This document shows, in pieces, positions 46,921-57,006 of a stretch of DNA of 64,000 bases. The stretch covers positions 563,587 through 627,586 of the forward strand of contig NW_006763146.1 of the NCBI RefSeq assembly GCF_000264905.1. The letters are read 5' to 3'. Both the position numbers and the translations under genes were made by a program. The notes below the pieces were generated by a model. The model was given only the letters and a program-made list of their open reading frames with translations, was not told where the DNA came from and searched no databases. Position 1 is the first letter of the stretch, and each line of letters begins with the position of its first letter. Source of the stretch: Stereum hirsutum FP-91666 SS1 (Eukaryota; Basidiomycota; Agaricomycetes; Russulales; Stereaceae).

Positions 46921-48327
46921 TTAATCCGATAACCCGCACAGCTCCTGGGACGCCGATTCCCATTGTTTTGGCCTATCGTGTAACACAATACCCCGCATAT
47001 TCACAACATCCTCCAATAACGATGTGTTAGGACCTCCCCTTTCGGTAGTCAAGCAGAGATGTCTCAGCTGTGGAAGGGTAGTCTCGTTCCTCAGAACAGC
47101 GACGATTTCCGGAAGGATGTGTCCGGATGGATTGTACAGAAGGGAACTCGAAGGAAGGTAGAGATTGAGAGACATCAGAGACTTCGGCCCGCGAACGAAA
47201 TGCTTTGGGGATATAGACCCTCTTGCTATCCCTAGGACGCGAAGACGAGGCATCTGGACGATAATATTCGCGATGGTATCGTCCTCGCTGAATGGAAAGC
47301 GTGATGCCCATTGGGCGTCTGGATTGTTCGGGTAAATGACGTTTGACTTGATACGAAATTCTGGGAGGACGAGCTTGACCAATTGATCTGACCAGACGCG
47401 AAGAGCCGGTGCTATGAACGTAGTCGGAGGTTGGTCGCAGAGGTGGGTGCACGATGATGCCGCATTGAGCTCGGTGAGATTTGGGGCCAATGACGATAGC
47501 ATATGGAACTCGTAATCGGAGTTCAAGCAATTGATGAGCGTGAGGCGCCGTATAGTGGGACATGTGTTTTGTGCGAGGCCAGAATCCCAGTTCTGAAGTG
47601 GTGATGCCGATATGATTATCTGACGACGCTCGCGTAGTCGTTGCATGGACGATGCAAAGTCATGGGAGATGGTGGCGCGCATCGATGGAAGGTCGGAGGT
47701 GGTGTGATAGAGGGCGTGAGTAGAACCGTCATCTCTAGAGCAGCATGTAAATGAATCGATAGAGACGGTTTCCAGGTCGTGGAGATGATGAAGAATAAGT
47801 ACGAGGTCTTCTACGTCACAGAGGGGAGGAGAGGAGGAGCCCAGGAGACGATTGGGAGACAGTATGAGTGCTCGCAAGTGATGCTTCTCCCGTAGGACTT
47901 CAAAGATCGGCATGACGCTTATATGGACTCTGGCCCATCCGCGAAGCTCGAAAACACGTAGGTTAGGAACAGATTGAAGGATTCGAAGGAGGTGGAATGC
48001 TTCTCCAGGCTCTCCCCCAATGGTTCCTGTATGGATCTCCTCGACGAGTCCAGCTAAGGACTCGTTCTCTGCCATCGTCCTGCTGAATAACGCGAGGGTT
48101 TCTCCAAGCATACACCGGAACGTGGTTGGACCAAGGTAGATGTACTTGTACAGGTATTCGTGTGCAAGATCTCTGAAGAAAGTATTGGCTCGAGCCAACG
48201 CCGCGACGGAAGAGTTGGGGGTGAGGTCGTGTTGCCTTTTGCGCTCGCTAGGGAGCATTTCCTCGAGAATAGATCGCCATATTTCGATAGGCAGCCTCAT
48301 GCTGGATGCTGTTCGACAAACCACCAT
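46921..48327 (-). CDS. F-box-like/LRR-type protein, copy 2
   Basis: Single-exon paralogue of the gene at 24172-25533. From 48327 it has 468 residues (MVVCRTASSMRLPIEIWRSI); an internal start at 48300 (MRLPIEIWRSILEEML) lines up with the start of copy 1. Shared blocks in order: LTPNSSVAALARANTFFRDL, YKYIYLGPTTFRCMLGETLA, VEEIHTGTI, VPNLRVFELRGWA, LRALILSPNRLL, LSSLAPNLTELNA, PALRVWSDQLVKLVLP, NIIVQMPRLRVLGIARGS and LPQLRHLCLT. It faces hydrolase pseudogene copy 3 tail to tail with only about 120 bp between, mirroring the pair F-box copy 1/hydrolase copy 1. Intact. Role as SCF adaptor is inference. Confidence 0.8.
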   Translation of the reverse strand: MVVCRTASSMRLPIEIWRSILEEMLPSERKRQHDLTPNSSVAALARANTFFRDLAHEYLYKYIYLGPTTFRCMLGETLALFSRTMAENESLAGLVEEIHTGTIGGEPGEAFHLLRILQSVPNLRVFELRGWARVHISVMPIFEVLREKHHLRALILSPNRLLGSSSPPLCDVEDLVLILHHLHDLETVSIDSFTCCSRDDGSTHALYHTTSDLPSMRATISHDFASSMQRLRERRQIIISASPLQNWDSGLAQNTCPTIRRLTLINCLNSDYEFHMLSSLAPNLTELNAASSCTHLCDQPPTTFIAPALRVWSDQLVKLVLPEFRIKSNVIYPNNPDAQWASRFPFSEDDTIANIIVQMPRLRVLGIARGSISPKHFVRGPKSLMSLNLYLPSSSLLYNPSGHILPEIVAVLRNETTLPQLRHLCLTTERGGPNTSLLEDVVNMRGIVLHDRPKQWESASQELCGLSD

Positions 48328-49273
48328 GAGGATTCAGTGATACACAAAGTAAGTGAGGTTTGAAAAACAACGGAGAATGAGCAAGCATCCTACTTACGAT
48401 CGTTGGACATTTTATTATATATGTAAGTACACAACTGAGCCCTAGAGGAGCAAGCGACGCCTATTATTTGAAATCGAGGATCGCACACGCCGCAACAAAA
48501 GCAACAACGATAAGTGAAGCTCGAGAGACAGATGGTATCAACGATACGAGAGTCTCACTCGCGTCGACTCACCTGGAAATGTATGCTCTTGGCTGGAGAC
48601 TTTCGGGTCTGGCAGAAGTGTATACGAAGAGCATGTCATTAAATTGAAGCATTTACGAGGTTATTGAGGAAAAATCGGTTGCCTAACTTGCCTACGGATG
48701 CTTCAGTGTAAGTAACGCCGTGGAGGGCGGAGGGGCAAAAGGCGTTTATCGATTGGACTCATCAAACACGCGCGCCCGGGGTCGTAGTCCGGCGAACCCC
48801 GGTTTTTTTCGTCAGGAGGACCAAGGAAGCGGCCCGCGTTGTATATCCAACGAAGGCTCTGCAAGGACGAAAACTTAGGAATAATCACGATAATCAACCT
48901 GGACGAGGACTTCAGATGCTGAGTACTCAAAGACATCATTGTCGCATCACAGTATCACACCTCTCTTCAACAACTCTTCAGGCAACAAGGTCCGAGGAGA
49001 TAGAAGAGAAATCGATAATAAACTCAATGTCCACCGCATGGTAGACTCGAAACCGGTCCCACGAACGAGCGGTTTCTTTTTGTTTCTTTCTAGCACGAAA
49101 CTCCAAGCTCAAGCCTTCTTGCGCGCCAATACTTATCACAGAGGCTTCGATTTTCCCATCCCACTGACGAGAGCCTCTTATAGCATGGTGGCTCAGAAGT
49201 GGCTGGCGTCGGTCGCGATACTGGCGCCCTAGTTAACGTCTAACTCATTTTTATCCTTTTGTTAGCACTCGTT
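48328..49273. promoter_or_regulatory. Divergent promoter region F-box copy 2 / P450
   Basis: About 950 bp between outward-facing starts. The sequence CCCTAGTTAACGTC to TTAG at 49227-49265 could be a 5' UTR intron of the P450. Nothing else recognised. Confidence 0.35.
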
Positions 49274-51678
49274 ATGCATCCTCGTCACTATCGTCTCCGA
49301 TTCGCTATCGATGTCCTCAAGAATGTCTTCGCACCACAAATACTTCTAGCCATCGTGTTCTCCTTCTGCAGATTCAAGCTAGGCTCGTTCTCTAGAGTGA
49401 CTGTGTATGCCTTGTCGGTTCCAGCTACTGGAGCACTGAGGACCTGGTACAAGGACCGCAGAGACCGTGCGGCACTTGGTGAGTCGCCTTGCATTCCGAG
49501 AAATATATACCAGGTATCCGGACGTTCACCACTGCGCGCATCCATGTTCCGACGCAGCCGCTTTGGGTGCCGTTCCGATTCCGAGAGTTCGCGGCAAGTG
49601 GCCCGGAAATCTGGACATTGTTCTGGGTTTCATCCAGTCTCTCCATGATGACTATCCAATGCAGTTCATGGACGACCTTTTCGAGCAATATGGCTGTAAG
49701 ACACTCAATTTACGAATGTTATGGGAAGATCAGGTGCGCACACATATTCGCCCTACCTTTGATGTAACGTCTTATCTATCTACAGATATGGACGATAGAT
49801 GATGCTCATGTCAAGTATATGCTTACTGGGCCAGGTTTTGAGTGGTTCAATAAAGGATATTACTACTGGCAGGAGCGCTTGTGAGTGTGCCATTCTAGTC
49901 TTTTGATATTTCGTGCTCATATAATCTGCAGCGAGAGTCTTCTCGGTAACGGTATATTTAACAGGTGGGTTCTGCCTTTCGATGAAGACATTTTGGAGAT
50001 CACGGTTCTAATCGTGATGTAGAGATCATGAGGAGTGGAAAGCCGTGCGTGTATTCGATCAAGTTCTCGGAAGTCTATCTGGCCTAAAGCAGTCAACAGC
50101 ATCGCACCATTGCAAGGCCCTGGTTTGCAAAAGACCGTGTCTCCGACTTTACCATCTTCGATCACCATACAAATACAACGTTGGGCCTCATGTCGACTTT
50201 TTCTCGTGAGAATGCAGCGTTCGATGCTCAGGACCTCTTCGCACGCTTTACTATCGATTCCGCGTCAGAGTTCCTCTTTGGTAACTGCTTGAATACTCTC
50301 CATGGGTCACTCCCCGTCGCCGGCCGTGCAAAGATGGGACCGAAGGGAAGCTCAATTGATGATGAATTCGGTACCTTTGCTTGGGCATTTGAGGTTGATC
50401 TTCGTCCGTCGAGACTGAATACGACACGATGTTTACCGAGTCTACTTCAGGACATACAGGTTCAGATCGCTCGTAGAACGAGGATAGGGAAACCATGGCC
50501 ACTATTCGAGTTATTCAAAGACAAGACATCGGAGAGCACAAGAATTGTACAGCAATGGCTTCAACCGATCATACAATCTGCATTGAGACAGAAACCCATT
50601 CAGCCTCGTAGTGAGACGAATGGCGAAGAGGGAACTTTTTTGAGTCACTTGACGGAGAACACAGACGGTATCACAACTGTATTTCTTCGGTATGGTTACC
50701 TGTAGACTTACCCACATATTGTTACTTTTAGATCCGGAGACGATTGGCTACCAGATACTCAATATGCTACTGGCAGGACGGGACACGGTACGTACCAGTT
50801 GTTTTGATGCCTGAGCAATCTAATAGTTTCATTAGACGGCGTCTGTCTTGTCTTTTGTTGTGTACTTCCTCGCTATGTTCCCAGATACCTGCCAGAGACT
50901 TCGCGCTGAAGTATTACATGCATACGGGAACGATGGCCTACCATCGACTGAGGACATGAAGGAATTGAGATACCGTGCGTCTCATCTGTTCTTGGTTGCT
51001 TTGTGTATCCTTGCTGGACCTGAAACCCCTCTAGTACGCGCAGTCATCAATGAAACTATGCGACTTTTTCCTCCAGTGCCCATGAACCTTCGTTTATCTG
51101 ACCACACGGCACACGCATACCCGGCGACTCGGGATACCCCCAGATATGCTGTCCCACCTAACACGGTTATTCTGTACAACACGTTCTTGATCCAGCGTCG
51201 GTCGGACCTTTGGGGTGCAGATGCTCTTGAATTTCGCCCCGAGAGGTGGCTCAATCCCGAGTGCGCCAAGAGCCTTGCAGAGAACCCATTCATGTTCCAT
51301 CCATTTCATGCCGGACCTCGACTGGTAATTTTTCAATATATCATCCCGGAAAAGCATATTTAAAACAAGATGATATCTGACAGTGCTTGGGACAAAACTT
51401 CGCGTACAACGAAATGTCGTTCTTCATCATAAGAATGCTCCAACAGATTGAACGTTTCGACCTCGCTCCTGATGCTCAGCCTGAAGGGTCACTACCGCCA
51501 CCCAGGTGGAAGGACGGCAAGGGACGACAAGCTATCGAGCGGATATGGCCAGCTAGTTCCGTAACAGCGTTTGTAAAAGTTCGTTCATTGATATATTGCA
51601 TGCCATTTTTTTTTGATGCTCATAGACTACTTCCAGGGAGGGTTGTGGGTCAGAGCTATACCTGCGCGCAAGGACTGA
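49274..51678 (+). CDS. Cytochrome P450 (CYP63-like monooxygenase)
   Basis: Start taken at 49274 (MHPRHYRLRFAIDVLKNVFA), with hydrophobic N-terminal helices for ER anchoring. At least ten introns; all splice sites needed to keep the frame are present. Signature parts: I-helix LLAGRDTTAS, ExxR motif as NETMRLF, PERW as FRPERWLNP, and the heme loop FHPFHAGPRL + CLGQNFAYNE, where an intron (about 51325-51384) falls just before the heme-binding Cys. Other blocks, such as IPRVRGKWPGNLD, MLTGPGFEWFNKG, HRTIARPWFAKDRVSDFTIF and LFARFTIDSASEFLFGN, match agaricomycete CYP63/CYP52-clan enzymes that oxidise alkanes, fatty acids or xenobiotics. C-terminus GGLWVRAIPARKD, TGA at 51676-51678. Substrate not predictable. 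No sign of breakage. Confidence 0.87.
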
Positions 51679-51976
51679 GGACCTGCAACGAAGACTCTGG
51701 GAGGCAAGAATGCACGAGACACTATACAAAGATTTACAATCAACCTGCCAATGCGTTTTGGTCTGCGACGTTCAACAATCTCAATCCCTACAAATTCACT
51801 ACCGACCTCCTCTCTACGGTAGTTGTCTTTCACTCTGGCCCTCTGCGCGGCGTCTGTAGTCGCCTGAATTTTCTGTCTCTCCTTTCAGTACCACGCGCAC
51901 TTCTGCATTTTCTATTTCTATACTACACTCACGGCTGTCTTCATACGTCACCTTCACTCGGACTCTCAGCGTTCAC

Positions 51977-53506
51977 CTAGAAGTAAGGAGCTGTCAATCT
52001 ATATGATCTGAGATTCAAGACAAAAAAAATACAGTACTCTCGAAGATCTAATTCGTCCGTCCAGGCTTCCCACTCAGCGTCCGTCTCATAGAGTTCGATG
52101 TCTCGCGCCTCCAATACCGCATCTATCGATGGCCTTGTAGGACACTGATAATCCCTTACAGAGAAACAGACACGACACAGATTGGGAAGGCACGCTGGAT
52201 CTTCTAAAACGGCTGCGAAGGCATCAAGGAAGCGCGGGGCCATAATATAATTGAGGCTAACGAGGGCCTTGGGACCACGACGGAAATGATGAGGAGCGAT
52301 TAGCTGTCTGCTGATGCCCAGAACGCGCAGTGAGGGCATCTGGGTGATGATGTCTGCGATAGAGGTGACTTCGGTATGGTTCGGTAGTTCAGATTCTCTT
52401 TCAGGGAATACACTTCTATAGCGGCCAGGCCAGGCGTGATAGTCCGGGAGGACAAGCTTGACGAGGTAGGGAGACCATATACGGAGAGCAGGAGCAATGG
52501 ACATGCTAGGACTGTCTCTGATACGAAAGCCTTCATATGTCTGCACCGACAGTTCTGAAAGATTGGGAGCGACCTCAGAGAGCAGATCGAAATCTGAATC
52601 GCACGTCAAGCAACCGCCGAGGTAGAGACGTTTGAGCTGATTGCACCCTGTTGGGAAAACAATATCTTCAGCGTTAGGGAGTGTCGCAGACTCGGTGATT
52701 AGATAGTCGAGGATCGACACGCTTGCGCGCGTACGATTCATGTCAATCATTATACGACGAAGGTGTTGTCGTTCCAAAGTCGATGCGGCCTTGTCAAGTA
52801 CTCTGGCGGTAAGGGCGTTGCTAGAACGACCTATGGTCTGCCTATCTAATATTACGGTATCGAGGTTGGTGAGATGATTCATGAATGTGATAAATGATCG
52901 TCGATCCCATAATGGCGGTGACACCCCCTGCAGAAGTCTCTTTGGAGACAGAATGAGAGCTCGCAAGCTAGGTTTCTCTAAAAGACAGAGGAAGATGGCG
53001 TCAAGGTAGCCTCTGTAGACGACCCTGTAAACGTAAGTTCTGGGAGGTGGCCTGAGGATAGTAGACCTAACAGGCCAAAACGGGTTTTGTGGTGGCGGCG
53101 GCGCGGGTACTTCTTCCTCCTGTATGCCATCAGTAGGCCATCCACGTAGCTCGAACAAGCGAAGGTTTGGTGATAGCACTATGCAAGTCTCAAGATGACG
53201 GAGTTCCTCGATGCCTCCGGCCATCGTCCCGGCGTGAAATTCGACGACGAGTGCGGCGAGTGAGACGTTCTCTATCAACGTCCTGGCTAGCAGCTCTATA
53301 GTGCGCACGAGCGGACGCTCGAATACGGTGGGCCCTACATAGACGCGCGAGTACAGCTCCTTCTGGGCAAGGACTCGGAAACACTTGTCGACCAGAGCAA
53401 GAGATGGCAGAGTCGTGTTGGGGCCAAGATCGTGCTCGCTGCGGCCCTCGACGATCATGTCGATTATGTTTTTCCGCATTTCCACTGGCAAGGCGACATG
53501 GACCAT
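51977..53506 (-). CDS. F-box-like/LRR-type protein, copy 3
   Basis: Single-exon gene of about 509 residues from the ATG at 53506 (MVHVALPVEMRKNIIDMIVE). It is the most diverged of the three paralogues but keeps ELYSRVYVGPTVFERPL, VVEFHAGTMAGG, SPNLRLFELRGWP, LRALILSPKRLL, PALRIWSPYLVKLVLP, DIITQMPSLRVLGISR and FRRGPKALVSLNY. It has an insert of about 30 residues, rich in Pro, after RGWPTDG (EEEVPAPPPPQNPFWPVRST), not present in copies 1 and 2. The C-terminus after DELDLREY is unlike the others; a splice near 52030 could shorten it. No hydrolase gene is adjacent. Confidence 0.78.
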   Translation of the reverse strand: MVHVALPVEMRKNIIDMIVEGRSEHDLGPNTTLPSLALVDKCFRVLAQKELYSRVYVGPTVFERPLVRTIELLARTLIENVSLAALVVEFHAGTMAGGIEELRHLETCIVLSPNLRLFELRGWPTDGIQEEEVPAPPPPQNPFWPVRSTILRPPPRTYVYRVVYRGYLDAIFLCLLEKPSLRALILSPKRLLQGVSPPLWDRRSFITFMNHLTNLDTVILDRQTIGRSSNALTARVLDKAASTLERQHLRRIMIDMNRTRASVSILDYLITESATLPNAEDIVFPTGCNQLKRLYLGGCLTCDSDFDLLSEVAPNLSELSVQTYEGFRIRDSPSMSIAPALRIWSPYLVKLVLPDYHAWPGRYRSVFPERESELPNHTEVTSIADIITQMPSLRVLGISRQLIAPHHFRRGPKALVSLNYIMAPRFLDAFAAVLEDPACLPNLCRVCFSVRDYQCPTRPSIDAVLEARDIELYETDAEWEAWTDELDLREYCIFFVLNLRSYRLTAPYF

Positions 53507-54156
53507 GCTACGCAGTGGCAATATTAGAGCGTTAGACTTTGATAGTCTGGGGGAGAATGATAGTCATTGAGCCACTTGAGTCACTCACATCGTAGTCTAT
53601 CTCCCCAAGGTTTCTGTGAAGATCAAGGGTTATGCTGAGGTTTATCCAAGGAATTTGGCACATAGATGTCAATAAAACGATTGTCTTACCGAGCCGGGAG
53701 GAGTGAGTATGAAGTCGAGGTGGCTTGACGTACCTCTCGCTCTTTGGCGTCAGAAACAACGGTATAAGACTGACGGTAGATGGTGGAAAGTATGTCAGTG
53801 TGTTCTATTAGCTTGTAGAGATGCAGGGCTTGCCAGTAGTCCAGAGATTGTTGTGGATGAAGACAAAGGCTGCAGCACTGGGCGGCTCTACGCGACTGCT
53901 TTGCAGTCGGCCAATTCCGGTCTTTGTTCATTGTGCCACATCGCGACAATGTGTGGCCCAAAAGTGCGGTCCTGCTAAGAACCGCCATCGATATCGTTAT
54001 CATTCGTACATACAGATCCTTGTCTCTTCTCGTGCATATGCGTACTTACGTCCAAGAAATCGTCCAATGGTCTCTTCCTTACTGAACCACCCTTTCTGAT
54101 ATCGCGACTTCCTCTGACTCCCTCTCCTTTACGACTTACGGCGTAAGCCCCCACAC
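53507..54156. other. Spacer upstream of F-box copy 3
   Basis: Promoter of F-box copy 3 and 3' flank of the alpha-galactosidase gene. No gene or repeat supported. Confidence 0.4.
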
Positions 54157-56340
54157 TTACAACTCAACCACACTCCCCCTCCTCTTCGTCGTCGACCCAC
54201 TCGCCTGCACAGCCTTCCACACCTTCGTCTGATGCGCCCCAATATTCACATTCGGAATGCTCCCTTGCATCGTCCCGGTGTTCAGCCCCCAGGCTCCGGT
54301 GCTGTCCTTTTGCCAGAGGTCGTAGAGTGTCCAGGAGGCTGTTTGGGCGGAAGAACCCTGCGCGAAAGAGTAACGCGTGTTAATATGTGGGGAGAGGAAA
54401 GAGGAGGGAAAATAAGGAGGAAATGGTGAAGGGAAGGAGCGACGTACCTGGTCCCCGAATATCTCCTTGAATGATAACGAAACCTCTTGTGAGCTCGGCG
54501 AGGTGTTCATCAGTGCAATTACGTATTCACTGCATCCCAGAGGAAAATCAGCAATTGATCAAGAGTGAGAATAGAAAGAGATAAAGCGTCGGTGGGATAT
54601 GTAGGGAAGTGCGTGCAGGAAACCAGGTCAGACGCACCTGTTCGCCAACGAGCCGACCCAAAGACTCAGATCCCCGGTCCCACTCCCCGTGTCGTTCGTA
54701 GCCTTCTTCCAGATCCTGACAGCAGGTGATCCGGACGAATCTTGGTTGAGAGCGATGATGGCATCGTTCGTAATGATTTCGAGGGTGTCGTTGGTCTATA
54801 GAAAAAATTGATTGTCAGTCTTGATCGAGAGGGAGATTTGGTGTAATCGGCGTGGAACGTACCATATCCGTCACGTCGTTCCCAAGAATGAGTGGACTCT
54901 TGAGAATGGACCACATCGAGAAGTGTGTGACTGTTGCAGTGCGTATAGGATTAATTAGTGACATTGTAAAATCTCCAACGTCGACATCACTGAGGTGATT
55001 CAGATTAAAAGGACGTACCATATTCATCGTAACTCATCCCTCCATTTCCGACCTCCAACATATCAAGATCATTCCATTTCCCAGGACCGGCCTTTTGTCC
55101 GAGCGGCGCAGCAAAGTCGATGATTCGGGTCATGGAACAGTCTGTACAGCGCAAACAGAGAATATCATGTCAACTATCGTAGAATGATGCGAAGCAGATG
55201 GAGGCGAGACGTACGGAAGCCCGCGAGCTTGCAGTCCAGCATGGAGGTGCAGGGGCAGCGGTCGTCGTAGCCATCATATACCTGATCGAAAACAAACCAG
55301 TCATTAGCACATATGAGTACACATATGAGTTGAAACCAGAGAAGACGCTCACATCGAAGATATCTCCAGAAATTCGCCACGAATTCGCGATAGTCTGTAT
55401 GACCGCCGTCAGTCAGCCAGCCCGTAAAGGACGGAGAACAAAGGAAATGCACATACTACAGCGAAGTTCCAAGGCCCATCTTCTCCCCAATTACACATAC
55501 TGTAGAGTATAGGTCGACCCGTGGCATTGAGCGCCATGCTCATGTTATTGTAGCGTTCGTAAGAGATGAGAGGCGTGCCGGCGCGGCCTTGGTTGTAGCA
55601 ATTGTCGTATTCTGTGCCACAGGGGCCACAATGTCAGGTTCAAGCATGTATCACAGAAGGCTCGTTCCCAGATTGAAGGAGAAAGGAGAAGAAAGAACTT
55701 ACTCAGGTAGTCGACTCCCCAGTCCGCGTACGTCTGCGCGTCGATCTCCTCATAGTCAAGTGAACCGAACTTGCCGCCACAAGTGTAGGTTCCCGCACTA
55801 CTGTAAATACCGAACTATAGCCGAGCAACATGCTTATTCGGAGATATTCACTCGGAGGAGGAATTGTGAACAGTATCCACACCTTCAATCCCATTGCATG
55901 GATCTTGTCCGAGAGATCCTTCACGCCATTCGGGAACTTGTCCGGGTCCGCCACAGGGGCTCCAGTCGCATTATCCCTCGCTGGCGCTTGCCAGCAGTCG
56001 TCCATAAGAATATCTGCGCAGAACCGCCTCGTCAGTGACCACATTATTTGCTAACTTGAGAATCCCCACAGCACCACCACGAACTCCATCGCGAACGCGA
56101 AAGAACGAGGAGAAAGAAATACGCACATTCGTAGCCGTACTGCGTCAAGTTGTAATTCACGAACGCCTGTGCAGCAGAAACAATCGTATCCTCGCTGATA
56201 TCACATCCAAAATGGTTCCAGGTGTTCCATCCCATCTGGGGTGTTATAGCGAGCCCATTACTCCCCGCATAAGCTCCCTCCATCCCAGCCAAGAGAGGTA
56301 GAGCACCGAGCGCAAGTCTGAGCATCGAATTCCGTGTCAT
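54157..56340 (-). CDS. Secreted alpha-galactosidase, glycoside hydrolase family 27
   Basis: Hydrolyses terminal alpha-1,6-galactose from plant galactomannans and raffinose-type sugars; secreted. Start at 56340 ([20 protein letters not shown]), a signal peptide, or five codons later. Mature part: [73 protein letters not shown] (nucleophile Asp in KYDNC), [10 protein letters not shown] (likely acid/base region), [20 protein letters not shown] and [22 protein letters not shown]-terminal beta-domain follows, ending KRRGSVVEL. About eight short introns; no frame breaks. All parts expected of the family are in order, so an active enzyme is likely. Confidence 0.92.
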
Positions 56341-57006
56341 CGTGGTCGTCGTTGACCTTTTCAAATATGATCTGACAGAAAGCGGGGAAGACGTGAAAGG
56401 TGGGGATGGGGAAGACGGAGGTGGGGAATGCTTGGAAGACTTTATATCAATTCCACTGCGTACGGCACGCTCGCCCTGATGGCCATATGCGTCGTGGTCA
56501 CGGCGGAACTCTTCTCTCGAGCTCCTGTTTGGATGTCTGGCTGCAATTCTGGAATTTCTGGTCATTTGGACGAGCAATTCAACGTTGGTCGTCGACGTGA
56601 CCAAGGTCAGGCCAGGCGCGGGGCGTTTGAGCGCGATTGAGGGTCGGGTGACGTCATTACGGTCCGTCCTCCGCAGGGACTGTGGCGGAAGTATGTATGT
56701 CCAAGCCCTGTGGCGGGACGTCGGGCGTGATTCTTTTCAATAATTCCAATGATGCGCTCAGGAGGAAATTTCACCCAGAACTATTTGAGCTACGATAGTC
56801 ACTGCGCGACATAAAGGAGAAAATGCCAAGGATATACGCGTTAGACGCATCAAACGATGACGAGGAAAAGTAGATCAAGGCTGAGTGGTGTGTATCGATT
56901 CAAGACGATAATGTCCATTGAGCTGTATGTACGATGATCATCGAACTATCAACGGGCACCATCGACATATTTACAGGTATCTCGCATGGAAAACTTTCCC
57001 ATCATA
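56341..57006. promoter_or_regulatory. Promoter of alpha-galactosidase and 3' flank of helicase
   Basis: Non-coding spacer between two minus-strand genes. A regulatory function follows from position only; no catabolite-repressor sites were verified. Confidence 0.35.

Noticed and set aside
49227..49273. An extra first coding exon for the P450 starting at 49184
   Set aside because: The joined reading would leave the well-aligned MHPRHYRLRF frame; a 5' UTR intron is simpler.
24000..54000. A secondary-metabolite gene cluster around the hydrolases, P450 and F-box-like genes
   Set aside because: No polyketide synthase, NRPS, terpene synthase or pathway regulator lies in the window, and housekeeping genes are interspersed.
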